From Streptomyces antibioticus (GTDB lineage: Bacteria; Actinomycetota; Actinomycetes; Streptomycetales; Streptomycetaceae), in the NCBI RefSeq assembly GCF_002019855.1, contig NZ_CM007717.1, forward strand, positions 558,001-622,000: a stretch of DNA of 64,000 bases. The letters run 5' to 3'. Every line of letters starts with the position of its first letter. Within the stretch, counting starts at the first letter, position 1. The notes under the pieces were generated by a model. It ran no database searches. It saw only the letters and a list, made by a program, of their open reading frames with translations, and was not told where the DNA came from. Shown one piece after another: positions 32,794 to 41,175 of this stretch. Position numbers and translations under genes: made by a program.

Positions 32794-35196
32794 TCAGCCG
32801 GTCGTGACGGCGGTGTCGTCCACCACGAAGCTGGTCCGGAGCGAGGAGTCCTCGACGCCGGTGAACTTCAGGGTCACCGTGGAGCCCGCGTAGGCCCCGA
32901 GGCTCAGGGACTTCTGCACATAGCCGGAAGCCGCGTCGAGGTTCGAGTACGTGGCCAGCGTGGTCGATCCGGCGGTGACCGTCAGCTTGTCGTACTGGGT
33001 GCTGGTGGTGGTCTCGGCCGTGTCGATGTGCAGATAGAACGTGAACGTGGTGTTGGTGCAGCCGCTCGGGATCGTCACCGACTGCGAGAGCGTGTCGGTG
33101 TGGGTCGATCCATAGCCGTCCAGCCACGCCTTGTAGGAGCCGGTGCGGGCCGCCTGGCCGCTGGACGTGGTGATGACACCGCTGGTCGCCGTCCAGGAGG
33201 TGCTGCCGGACTCGAAGCCCGCGTTGCCCAGGAGCTGGGTCGCGGTGCAGGAGCCGCCGCCGGTGGAGCCGACCGTCCAGGTGAACGACGCGGTGCCGGT
33301 GGCGCCGGTGGAGTCCGTCACCGTGACGGTGGTGCCGGAGGAACCGGCCGTGGTCGGCGTGCCGGAGATCAGTCCGGTCGACGAGTTGATCGAGAGACCG
33401 GCGGGCAGCCCGGTCGCGGCGTAGCTCAGGGAGCCGCCGTTGGTGCTGCTCGCGGAGATCTGGAGGCTCACCGCGGTGCCGACGGTGGCGGACTGGCTAC
33501 CGGGGTTGGTGACGGTGACGCCGGTCGACGGGACCGTGATGTGGCCGCCCACGTTGATGCCCGCGAAGGCGTTGCCGACCCCGGCGTACTGTGTGGAGCC
33601 CGAACCGTAGAGCGCGGCGGCCGCGTTGAGGGCGGCGGTGCGGGCGCCCGCGTAGGTGGTGCTGGACGTCATGTACGTGGTGAGCGCCTTGTACCAGATC
33701 TGGAGCGCCGCGTCCCGGCCGATGCCGGCGACGGCCACGCCGTCCGAGGTCGGGCTGTTGTAGGTGACGCCGTTGATCGTCTTGCTGCCGCTGCCCTCGG
33801 AGAGCAGGTAGAACATGTGGTTCGCCGGGCCCGAGGAGTAGTGGACGTCGAGGTTGCCGATGCCGGAGTACCAACTGTCGCGGGAACTGCCGTCCTTGTC
33901 GGGCTCGTCCATGTAACGCAGCGGCGTGCCGTCGCCGTTGATGTCGATCTTCTCGCCGATGAGGTAGTCGCCCACGTCGGAGGAGTTGGCGGCGTAGAAC
34001 TCCACACCCGTGCCGAAGATGTCGGAGGTGGCCTCGTTCAGGCCGCCGGACTCACCGGAGTAGTTGAGGTTCGCGGTGTTGGAGGTGACGCCGTGGGTCA
34101 TCTCGTGCCCGGCCACGTCCAGCGAGGTCAGCGCGTGGGTGCCGCCGGAGCCGTCGCCGTAGGTCATGCAGAAGCAACTGTCGTCCCAGAAGGCGTTGAC
34201 GTACGACGAGCTGTAGTGGACGCGCGAGTAGGCGGCGACGCCGTTGTTCTTGATGCCGCTGCGCCCGAAGGTGTTCTTGTAGAAGTCCCAGGTGACCTGG
34301 GCGCCGTAGTGGGCGTCCACACCGGCGGTCTGGGTGTGGGAGCCGGAGCCGGTGCCCCAGACGTCGTCGGCGTCGGTCATCAGCGTGCCGGTGCCCGAGG
34401 TGCCGTTGTTGAGGCTGTACGTCTTGTGTCCGCCGCGCGTGGTGTCGTAGAGCTGGTACGTCGAGCCGGACAGCGTGGTGCCGACGGTGACCGTGCCGCT
34501 GTACTGGCTGTTGCCGGTGCCGGTCTTGATGTCCTCGAAGCGGTGCAGTTCCGCGCCGGTGGTGGCGTCGGTGATCACATGCAGCCGGCTCGGCGTGCCG
34601 TCGTCCTGAAGCCCGTCGACCACCGTCTCCCAGGCGAGCTTCGGGGTGCCCTCGCCGGCCCAGATCACCTTGCGGGCGCTCCCGGCGTCGGGGTCCTGCG
34701 CGTCGAGCGCCCGGGCCGCCTTGAGCGCCTTGGACTCGGCGTTCGCCTTGCTGTAGGTGGCCTCGGTGGACGTGACCGAGACGGTACGGCGGTTGTTGTT
34801 GAAGGTCGTGCTCACGGTGCCGGTGGCCTGTGAGGCCGGGGGCGTGTGCACGACGAGGTCGCCGCCGAGGACGGGCAGACCGGCGAAGGTGCGCTCGTAC
34901 CGGGTGTGCACGGTGCCGTCGTTGTCCTTCACGACGTCCTTGACGAGCAGCTTCTCCCGGGCGCCGAGGCCGAGCGTGTCGGCCGTCCGCTCCGACGCCG
35001 ACTCGGCACTCCTGATCAGCGTGGTGCGCTGGGCGGGCGTGAGGTCGGCGGGCAGACCGCCCGTGCGCACCGGGCTGGGGTGGGGTGCCGCGGGCTTCGC
35101 GGCCGCCGGGACGGACTGGACCCCGACGGCCAGCAGGGCCGTCGTGGAGAGCAGGGCCGCTGCGACCGCGGTCCGCTTGCGGGGGCTGGGTCTCAC
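32794..35196 (-). CDS. secreted M4 (thermolysin-like) metalloprotease with Ig-like and jelly-roll C-terminal domains
   Basis: The GTG at 35196 follows GGAGGAG. The 800-aa prepro-protein has a signal peptide, FTP/PepSY propeptide (TRYERTFAGLPVLGGDLVVH), catalytic domain with HEMTH (364-368) and Glu in GGLNEATSDIFG, M4 C-domain and He_PIG domain (YAATGLPAGLSINSSTGLISGTP). The C-terminal module (TATQLLGNAGFESGSTSW..., FVVDDTAVTTG) looks like a jelly-roll carbohydrate- or cell-surface-binding domain. It replaces the P domain of its paralogue at 16100-18373. The enzyme is expected to be an extracellular zinc endopeptidase activated by propeptide cleavage. Confidence 0.93.
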   Translation of the reverse strand: MRPSPRKRTAVAAALLSTTALLAVGVQSVPAAAKPAAPHPSPVRTGGLPADLTPAQRTTLIRSAESASERTADTLGLGAREKLLVKDVVKDNDGTVHTRYERTFAGLPVLGGDLVVHTPPASQATGTVSTTFNNNRRTVSVTSTEATYSKANAESKALKAARALDAQDPDAGSARKVIWAGEGTPKLAWETVVDGLQDDGTPSRLHVITDATTGAELHRFEDIKTGTGNSQYSGTVTVGTTLSGSTYQLYDTTRGGHKTYSLNNGTSGTGTLMTDADDVWGTGSGSHTQTAGVDAHYGAQVTWDFYKNTFGRSGIKNNGVAAYSRVHYSSSYVNAFWDDSCFCMTYGDGSGGTHALTSLDVAGHEMTHGVTSNTANLNYSGESGGLNEATSDIFGTGVEFYAANSSDVGDYLIGEKIDINGDGTPLRYMDEPDKDGSSRDSWYSGIGNLDVHYSSGPANHMFYLLSEGSGSKTINGVTYNSPTSDGVAVAGIGRDAALQIWYKALTTYMTSSTTYAGARTAALNAAAALYGSGSTQYAGVGNAFAGINVGGHITVPSTGVTVTNPGSQSATVGTAVSLQISASSTNGGSLSYAATGLPAGLSINSSTGLISGTPTTAGSSGTTVTVTDSTGATGTASFTWTVGSTGGGSCTATQLLGNAGFESGSTSWTATSGVITTSSGQAARTGSYKAWLDGYGSTHTDTLSQSVTIPSGCTNTTFTFYLHIDTAETTTSTQYDKLTVTAGSTTLATYSNLDAASGYVQKSLSLGAYAGSTVTLKFTGVEDSSLRTSFVVDDTAVTTG

Positions 35197-35594
35197 TCGT
35201 ACTCCTCCTGCTGCGGCCGCGGGGAACGGCCGGTGACAGACCGGGCAGACGGGTGTGCTGTCCGGGACGAGCTGCGCTGTGCGGGCACCGACAGATGAGG
35301 GACCGCCGTCGTGGGGTACGGCGGTCCGCACGGAGAATGACAGGCTTGACGGTGGCATGTCAGCCAGTGCCGGGTGCTTCGAGGGATATCCCTCGGTACC
35401 GGACGCGACCGAGGGTGCCCGTGCCGTCAACTCTGTGCGTGAGCTGTGGACTTGCCCTCCCGGGCACACCGGCGGGGGGCCGCCGGCGGGACCGGCGGGC
35501 GGGGTGCGGAACCGGCCACGGCGGCACGACCGGGAGATCCGGCGGGTGATCCCCAACGACCGGCGCCCGTCGGGCCGTTGCTACGGTGCACCCC
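35197..35594. other. 398-bp divergent intergenic region with a 16-bp palindrome
   Basis: This gap lies between the second M4 protease and the metallophosphoesterase. Open frames through it look non-coding. It contains the perfect palindrome at 35380-35395 (separate entry) and, on the protease strand, the AT-richer segment near 35330-35360. The last 60 bp before 35595 are the phosphoesterase leader. No RNA gene is visible. Confidence 0.5.
35380..35395. promoter_or_regulatory. 16-bp perfect palindrome
   Basis: CGAGGGATATCCCTCG is fully self-complementary with an EcoRV-like centre. It lies 184 bp upstream of the protease start and 200 bp from the phosphoesterase start. It is a candidate operator for either promoter; no loop is present, which argues against a terminator. 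Confidence 0.5.
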
Positions 35595-37100
35595 GTGTCT
35601 GACTCGTCACGCGATACCGCCGAGGGCGCCGGCTGGGCCGCCGCCGAACCGGGTGCCTACCGGGCGCTGATGCCGAGCCGGGTCGAGAAGATCTCCTGGC
35701 TGGATCCCCGGATGCTGTGGGCGGCCCGCAACGGCGTGCTCGCCTCCTTGCTGGGCGACCCCACGGGCCGCACCCGCGCCCGGTGGGTGGAACAGCGGGC
35801 GGCGGCCGGCGCCCCGGCGGACAAGGTGATCCGGCGCCCGGACCCGGACCGCTTCTCCTTCATGGTGATCGGCGACACGGGCGAGGGCGACGCACCCCAA
35901 TACGCGGCCGTGCCAGGCTTTCTGAGGGTCAGTCAGGACACGTCGTTCGCCGTGCTCGCCAGCGACGTCATCTATCCGGTCGGCAGCGCGGACGACTACG
36001 AGAGCAAGTTCTTCCGGCCGTACCAGGACTACCGGGCGCCGATCTACGCGATACCCGGCAACCACGACTGGTACGAGGATCTCGGCGCCTTCATGCGGGT
36101 CTTCTGCGACGACGCCCCGCCGCTGCCCGCCGAACCCCGCCCCCGCCCGCTCGGCCGGGCCTGGCTGCGCTCCCTGCTGTGGCACCGGCCCCGCCCGGAC
36201 GACGGCCGACTCCTGGACACGGCACGGCGGTTGCGCGCGGCGGAGGACCAACGGGCCGTGCAGCCGGGGCCGTACTGGGCGATCGACGCCGGACCGGTCC
36301 GGATCATCGGCATCGACACGGGCCTCCTCGGCACCCTCGACGCCGAACAGGGCGCCTGGCTGCGCGAGGTGTCGCGAGGACCGCGGCCGAAGATCCTCAT
36401 CACCGGCTCCCCGCTGTACGTCGACGGGAAGCACCACCCCTGCGCCATCGACGGGGGCGGCACCGTCGACGACATCGTGACCGCGCCCGAGCACCACTAC
36501 GTGGCGGCGATCGGCGGCGACATCCACAACTACCAGCGCTACCCGGTGCCGTTGGCGGACGGACGCACCCTCCAGTACGTGGTGGCGGGCGGCGGGGGCG
36601 CCTTCATGCACGCCACCCACACCATCCCCCGGGTGAACGTCGCCGGGGTCACCGAGCGGGAGTTCCGCTGCTATCCGCTGCGCGGCGACTCCCTCGCCTT
36701 CTACAGCCGGCTCTACGGCCGCCGGCTGCGCCTGCCCCGCCTGTTCGCGCTCACCGCGGCCGAGGGGCAGGCGGTCGTCGCCGAGCGGCTCGGCATCCCG
36801 CCCACCCGGGTGCCGGGCCCCGAGGTCGAGGTCACCCGGCGGATCCGGCGGGTGGCCGGACTGCTGGGCACCGGGAGCGGCCCGGACCGGCGCAAGCGGC
36901 TGCGGCTGCCCGTGCGGAAGGTCTACACGCAGGTGTTCTCCCCCGGCTCCGCCACCTACAGCCCGCCGTTCTTCAAGTGCTTCCTGCGGCTGGACGTCAC
37001 CCCGGAGTCCGTGCGGCTGCGCTGCTTCGCGGCCACCGGCAACCTCGCGCAGGAGCTGAACCCGCCGGTCGAGGACGAGGTCACGATCCCGCTGGTCTGA
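35595..37100 (+). CDS. metallophosphoesterase (calcineurin-like)
   Basis: The GTG at 35595 (GTG 35586 is an alternative) gives 501 aa. The five metallophosphoesterase blocks are in order: GDTGEGD, SDVIYPVGS in place of the usual GDxxY, GNHDWYED, a late His in SPLYVDGK and GDIHNYQRY (GHxHxxQR-like). Metal ligands appear complete, so the protein should be an active dinuclear hydrolase. There is no signal peptide. A long C-terminal part (TYSPPFFKCFLRLDVTPESVRLRC) follows. The substrate is unknown; related Streptomyces proteins are annotated only as metallophosphatase. Confidence 0.87.
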   Translation: MSDSSRDTAEGAGWAAAEPGAYRALMPSRVEKISWLDPRMLWAARNGVLASLLGDPTGRTRARWVEQRAAAGAPADKVIRRPDPDRFSFMVIGDTGEGDAPQYAAVPGFLRVSQDTSFAVLASDVIYPVGSADDYESKFFRPYQDYRAPIYAIPGNHDWYEDLGAFMRVFCDDAPPLPAEPRPRPLGRAWLRSLLWHRPRPDDGRLLDTARRLRAAEDQRAVQPGPYWAIDAGPVRIIGIDTGLLGTLDAEQGAWLREVSRGPRPKILITGSPLYVDGKHHPCAIDGGGTVDDIVTAPEHHYVAAIGGDIHNYQRYPVPLADGRTLQYVVAGGGGAFMHATHTIPRVNVAGVTEREFRCYPLRGDSLAFYSRLYGRRLRLPRLFALTAAEGQAVVAERLGIPPTRVPGPEVEVTRRIRRVAGLLGTGSGPDRRKRLRLPVRKVYTQVFSPGSATYSPPFFKCFLRLDVTPESVRLRCFAATGNLAQELNPPVEDEVTIPLV

Positions 37101-37156
37101 GCAGGGCTGCGACAATCGGAGATCGAACCGTCGTACGAACCACGCTGGAGGAGCCC

Positions 37157-38185
37157 GTGCCGCCGACCTCACGCCCCTTGCGCAAGCTGGGCTTCCTCAC
37201 CATCGGGCTGTTCGACGGGGACGACCCGGCCCGGGGCCACGAGTCGACCCTGGAGATCATCGAGCTGGGCGAACGGCTCGGCTTCGACAGCGCGTGGGTG
37301 CGCCACCGGCATCTCCAGTACGGCATCTCCTCCCCCGTCGCCGTCCTGGCGGCGGCCTCGCAGCGCACCCGCCGGATCGAGCTGGGCACCGCGGTGATCC
37401 CGCTGGGCTGGGAGAACCCGCTGCGGCTGGCGGAGGACCTGGCCACCGTCGACCTGCTGTCCGGGGGCCGGCTCAACCCCGGGGTGAGCGTGGGTCCCCC
37501 CATGCACTACGACCAGGTCAAGGAGGCGCTCTACCCGGACTCGGCGGACACCGAGGACTTCGGCTACGAACGGGTGCGGCGGCTGCTGGACTTCGTACGC
37601 GGCAAGTCCGCCTCGGACTTCAGCGGGATCGAGGGCTTCGAGGTGTTCTCGGACCGGGTGCAGCCGCACTCCCCCGGCCTCGGCCGGCGGCTGTGGTACG
37701 GCGGGGGCAGCGTGAGTTCCGCGCGCTGGGCCGGCGAGCACGGGATGAACTTCCTCACCAGCAGTGTCGTCAAGGCGGAAGGCCCGGACGACACCCGGGA
37801 CTTCGCCGAGATCCAGCTCTCGCACGTGCGCGCGTTCCGCGCCGCCCACCCGGACGGCGAGTCCGCCCGGGTCTCCCAGGGGCTGGTGGCGATCCCCACC
37901 GACTCCGCGACGCCCGAACAGCGCGCGAAGTACGAGGAGTTCGCGGCGAAGCGGCTGCCGCGCACGGCGTCCCCGCAGGGTCCGGCGCGGCTGCTGTTCG
38001 CCCCCGACCTGGTCGGCACCTCCGAGGAGATCGCCGAACGCCTGGGCGCGCACGCCGCGTTCCGCGAGATCGACGAGGTGGCGTTCGCGCTGCCGTTCAC
38101 CTTCGAGCACGAGGACTACGTGCAGATCCTGACCGACATGGCGACCCGGCTGGGGCCGGCCCTGGGCTGGCATCCGGCCGGCTGA
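37157..38185 (+). CDS. LLM-class flavin-dependent oxidoreductase
   Basis: The GTG at 37157 has TGGAGGAG 4-8 nt upstream. The 342-aa TIM-barrel protein shows luciferase-like motifs: LGFLTIGLFDGDDPARGHEST, LGFDSAWVRHRH, RTRRIELGTAVIPLGWENPLRLAEDLATVDLLSGGRLNPGVSVG. This class uses reduced FMN or F420. The N-terminal GLFDGDD sequence is typical of FMN monooxygenase-like members in actinobacteria. The substrate cannot be predicted. It follows the phosphoesterase by 57 bp in the same direction but need not be an operon. Confidence 0.88.
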   Translation: MPPTSRPLRKLGFLTIGLFDGDDPARGHESTLEIIELGERLGFDSAWVRHRHLQYGISSPVAVLAAASQRTRRIELGTAVIPLGWENPLRLAEDLATVDLLSGGRLNPGVSVGPPMHYDQVKEALYPDSADTEDFGYERVRRLLDFVRGKSASDFSGIEGFEVFSDRVQPHSPGLGRRLWYGGGSVSSARWAGEHGMNFLTSSVVKAEGPDDTRDFAEIQLSHVRAFRAAHPDGESARVSQGLVAIPTDSATPEQRAKYEEFAAKRLPRTASPQGPARLLFAPDLVGTSEEIAERLGAHAAFREIDEVAFALPFTFEHEDYVQILTDMATRLGPALGWHPAG

Positions 38186-38197
38186 TTCCGGAGGGGA

Positions 38198-39190
38198 TCA
38201 CCAGCGGCCGGGCTCGGTCCCCGTGACCGGTTCGGAGGGCTTGCCGTCCACGCCGACCGGCACGTCCCCGGCGAGCATCACGCGGTGCATGGTGCGCGGC
38301 AGACCGAGGTGGGCGTTGTCGCTCGGCGCGAGATGGATGGTGGCGCGGTTGTCCCAGAAGGCCACGCTGCCAGGCTCCCAGCGGAAGCGGACCGTGTACT
38401 CGGGCCGTACCGCCTGCTCGAGGAGCATGTCGAGCAGGGCCCGGCTCTCCGCGCGGGAGACGTCGGCGATCTGCTCGACGTAGTAGCCGTTGACGTAGAG
38501 GACACGCTCCCCGGTCTCGGGGTGGACACGGACCAGCGGGTGCAGGGACGCGACCTGGTGGTCGAGCAGATGGCGGACGTACGCGTCGTCGCCGGGGCGG
38601 GGCTGGTAGCCGACGCCGAGCCGGTGCTCGGCGCGCAGTCCGTCCACGAACCGCCGGACCGGCGCGGAGAGTCCGGCGTAGGCGGCGGCCAGATTGGCCC
38701 AGGTGGTGTCGCCGCCGTACGGCGGGACGGTCTCGGCGCGCAGGATCGTCGCGGCGGGCGGGTCGACACGGGCGCCGTGGTCGCAGTGCCAGCCGCGCAG
38801 CAGGGTGGGGCGGCGGCGCCGGAGCCATTCGTCGTGGTCCATGCCGAACTTTCCGCCCAGTTCGAGGCGGTCGGCGGTGGTCTCGATCTCGGGGAAGTCC
38901 GGCGGCGAGGCGCCGCCCCTCTTGCGCGGTGCGACGGGTTCGCCGAACCGCCGGGCGAAGGCCACGTGCCCGGCGTGGTCGAGGCGCTGGCCGCGGAAGA
39001 ACACCACTTTCCAGCGCAGTACGGCGGCTCTGATCGCGGCGGTCCGGGCGTCGTCGAGGCCGTCGCCCAGGGTGAGGCCGTCGGCCAGGTCGATTCCGGT
39101 GATGTCGGCGCCGATGTGTCCGGCGGCCGGGTGCACCTCGATCCCCGCCGCCCGCACCAGCCCGTCGTCCGTGTCCCAGCCCGTCGTCAT
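38198..39190 (-). CDS. TauD/TfdA-family Fe(II)/2-oxoglutarate dioxygenase
   Basis: The 330-aa protein starts at ATG 39190. It has the double-stranded beta-helix iron triad: HxD in GWHCDHGARV and the distal His in TMHRVMLAGD, with the 2-oxoglutarate-binding Arg nearby. Sequence elements VVFFRGQRLDHAGHVAFARRFGEP and GDTTWANLAAAYAGLS match TauD/TfdA. Homologues oxidise taurine, alkylsulfonates or 2,4-D-type acids; the N-terminal sequence is typical of unassigned actinobacterial members. No sulfonate transporter is adjacent, so the substrate is open. Confidence 0.9.
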   Translation of the reverse strand: MTTGWDTDDGLVRAAGIEVHPAAGHIGADITGIDLADGLTLGDGLDDARTAAIRAAVLRWKVVFFRGQRLDHAGHVAFARRFGEPVAPRKRGGASPPDFPEIETTADRLELGGKFGMDHDEWLRRRRPTLLRGWHCDHGARVDPPAATILRAETVPPYGGDTTWANLAAAYAGLSAPVRRFVDGLRAEHRLGVGYQPRPGDDAYVRHLLDHQVASLHPLVRVHPETGERVLYVNGYYVEQIADVSRAESRALLDMLLEQAVRPEYTVRFRWEPGSVAFWDNRATIHLAPSDNAHLGLPRTMHRVMLAGDVPVGVDGKPSEPVTGTEPGRW

Positions 39191-39296
39191 GCGCGCTCCG
39201 ATGGTCGTCCGGTTGTCGGTCGGTCGTCCGGTTGATCGATCCTCACGGTATCCCCGAGGCTGGAGGGGACGGACACAGTCGAGGAAAGGTTCCACG

Positions 39297-40127
39297 GTGA
39301 GCGAGATCCCGGTGCGCAGGCTCGACGACGGTACGCGGCTCCCGGCCCTGGGGCTGGGTACCTGGCCGCTGGACGACACGCAGGCGGAGGAGGCGGTGGC
39401 GGGCGCGCTGGGCGTGGGCTACCGGCTGATCGACACGGCGACGAACTATGGCAACGAGACCGGGGTGGGCCGCGGGGTGGCGCGGTCCGGGGTGCCCCGC
39501 GAGGAGATCGTGATCACGACGAAGCTGCCGGGCCGCCACCACGGCCACGAGGAGACCCTGGCCTCCTTCGAGGAGTCCCGGCGGCGGCTCGGCGTCGACC
39601 ACGTCGACCTGTATCTGATCCACTGGCCGCTGCCCCGGGTCGGCAAGTACGTCGACTCCTGGCGGGCCATGATCAAGCTGCGGGAGTCGGGGCTGGTGCA
39701 CGCGATCGGCGTCTCCAACTTCACGGCCGAGCACATCGAGCGGCTGGAGAAGGAGACGGGGGTGCTGCCCGCCGTCAACCAGATCGAGCTGCACCCGCTG
39801 TTCCCGCAGGACGAGCTGCGTGCCTTCCACGAGGAGAAGGGCATCGTCACCGAGAGCTGGAGCCCGCTGGGCCGGGGCGCGGAGCTGCTGGAGGACGCCC
39901 GGATCGGCGCCGTCGCCGAGGAGCTGGGGGTCACCCCGGCCCAGGTCGTGCTGCGCTGGCACGTACAGCTCGGCGCGGTGCCGATCCCGAAGTCGTCCGA
40001 CCCGGACCGGCAGCGCGCCAACCTGGACGTCTTCGGGTTCACGCTGACCCCGGACCAGATGGCGGCGGTCACGGACCGGGCGCCGCGCCGGCTGGGCGGG
40101 GATCCCGAGACGCACGAGGAGTTCTGA
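39297..40127 (+). CDS. aldo/keto reductase
   Basis: The GTG at 39297 is preceded by GAGGAAAGG. The 276-aa AKR has the tetrad Asp-Tyr-Lys-His: D and Y in YRLIDTATNYGNE, Lys in VITTKLPG and His in YLIHWPLP. The cofactor region PIPKSSDPDRQRAN suits NADPH. It is close to 2,5-diketo-D-gluconate reductase-like AKRs (AKR5 group) that reduce aldehydes and ketones. It is divergent from the dioxygenase and convergent with the peroxiredoxin pair. Confidence 0.9.
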   Translation: MSEIPVRRLDDGTRLPALGLGTWPLDDTQAEEAVAGALGVGYRLIDTATNYGNETGVGRGVARSGVPREEIVITTKLPGRHHGHEETLASFEESRRRLGVDHVDLYLIHWPLPRVGKYVDSWRAMIKLRESGLVHAIGVSNFTAEHIERLEKETGVLPAVNQIELHPLFPQDELRAFHEEKGIVTESWSPLGRGAELLEDARIGAVAEELGVTPAQVVLRWHVQLGAVPIPKSSDPDRQRANLDVFGFTLTPDQMAAVTDRAPRRLGGDPETHEEF

Positions 40128-40163
40128 GCGGCGGCGACCCCGGCAGGATCCGAAAGAGAGGCC

Positions 40164-40634
40164 CTAGGCGCGGTGGGCGCGCAGCGCCTCCAGCGCGCGG
40201 TCGGCGTGCGTGTTCATCCGCAGCTCGCTGCGCACGACCTCCAGGACGGTGCGGTCCTGGGCGATCACGAAGGTGACGCGCTTGGTGGGGGCCAGGGAGA
40301 AGCCGCGCTTCACCCCGAAGCGCTCCCGCACGGCGCCGTCGGTGTCGGAGAGCAGGGTCATGCCGAGGCCGTGGCGGCCGGAGAACTCCTGCTGGCGGTC
40401 GACGGAGTCGCCGCTGATGCCGACGGGGCGCGCGCCCACGGCCGCGAACTCGGCCGCCAGGTCACGGAAGTGGCATGCCTCGGCGGTGCAGCCCGCGGTG
40501 AGGGCGGCCGGGTAGAAGAAGAGCACCACGGGCCCGTCGGCGAGCAGGTCCGTCAGGCTGCGCACGGTGCCGGTCTCGTCCGGCAGCGAGAAGTCCTCGA
40601 CCAGGTCGCCGGTCGCCGGAGCCTTCGTCGTCAT
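40164..40634 (-). CDS. peroxiredoxin, BCP/PrxQ type
   Basis: The 156-aa AhpC/TSA-fold protein starts at ATG 40634. The active site PAALTAGCTAEAC has a peroxidatic Cys and, five residues on, a resolving Cys, typical of BCP/PrxQ, which reduce peroxides with thioredoxin. The usual PxxxTxxC geometry is retained though the sequence is PAALTAGC. It overlaps the DoxX gene by ATGA, so both are translated together, a fit with redox stress defence. Confidence 0.9.
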   Translation of the reverse strand: MTTKAPATGDLVEDFSLPDETGTVRSLTDLLADGPVVLFFYPAALTAGCTAEACHFRDLAAEFAAVGARPVGISGDSVDRQQEFSGRHGLGMTLLSDTDGAVRERFGVKRGFSLAPTKRVTFVIAQDRTVLEVVRSELRMNTHADRALEALRAHRA

Positions 40635-41017
40635 GATTCCTGCCGTCCTTCCGTGCCGCGTGCGACGCTGCGGGCCCACAGCACGAGCGGCACCTGTAGG
40701 GGCAGCCTGCCGAAGGCGGCCGCCTTGAGGGGGGTGGGCCGGTCACGCCAGTCGAGCGCCATCTTGACGTTGGCGGGGAACACCCCGACGAAGAGGGCGG
40801 CCGCGGCCAGGGCGGCGGGCTTCCGGGTCGGGGGCAGCGCCACACCGGCCGCCAGCACCAGTTCGGCGACCCCGCTGGCGTACGTCCAGGTCCGGGGCGA
40901 ACCGGGCAGCGCCTTCGGGACGATCGCGTCGAACAGGCGCGGTGCGGCGAAGTGGGCGACGCCGGCGCCGGCCAGCAGGCCCGCCAGCAGCAGGGGTGAG
41001 CGTTCGGACCGGGACAC
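40631..41017 (-). CDS. DoxX-family small membrane protein
   Basis: The 128-aa protein has about four membrane helices (LLLAGLLAGAGVAHF, GVAELVLAAGVALP, AALAAAALFVGVFPANVKMALDW, LPLQVPLVLWARS). The pattern HFAAPRLFDAIVPKALPG with ASGVAELVLA is typical of DoxX-like proteins. In mycobacteria DoxX forms a membrane oxidoreductase complex linked to oxidative-stress resistance. Here the stop-start overlap with a peroxiredoxin supports a related role. It is the first gene of the pair. Confidence 0.85.
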   Translation of the reverse strand: MSRSERSPLLLAGLLAGAGVAHFAAPRLFDAIVPKALPGSPRTWTYASGVAELVLAAGVALPPTRKPAALAAAALFVGVFPANVKMALDWRDRPTPLKAAAFGRLPLQVPLVLWARSVARGTEGRQES

Positions 41018-41175
41018 GGTGCCTCCTCTGTGACCTGGAGGGCGACCTTACTGGACGGTAGGGGAGTCGTGGGAGGCGGGGGGTGTCGCCGAAGGAGGGC
41101 CCTGGTCAGGTCCGTTCGGGGGAACGGCCCCGCCCCCGTGCGTGGCCCGGTGTGCGGCGTGTCGAGAACTCCCCC

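Noticed and set aside
30152..33127. 991-codon minus-strand frame across four genes
   Set aside because: It runs opposite YrdC, DLH and GH64 genes and through intergenic regions; no domain recognised.
35255..35602. 115-codon frame in the M4/phosphoesterase gap
   Set aside because: Pro/Gly/Arg-rich, no ribosome binding site, overlaps the palindrome and the next gene's start; most likely non-coding.
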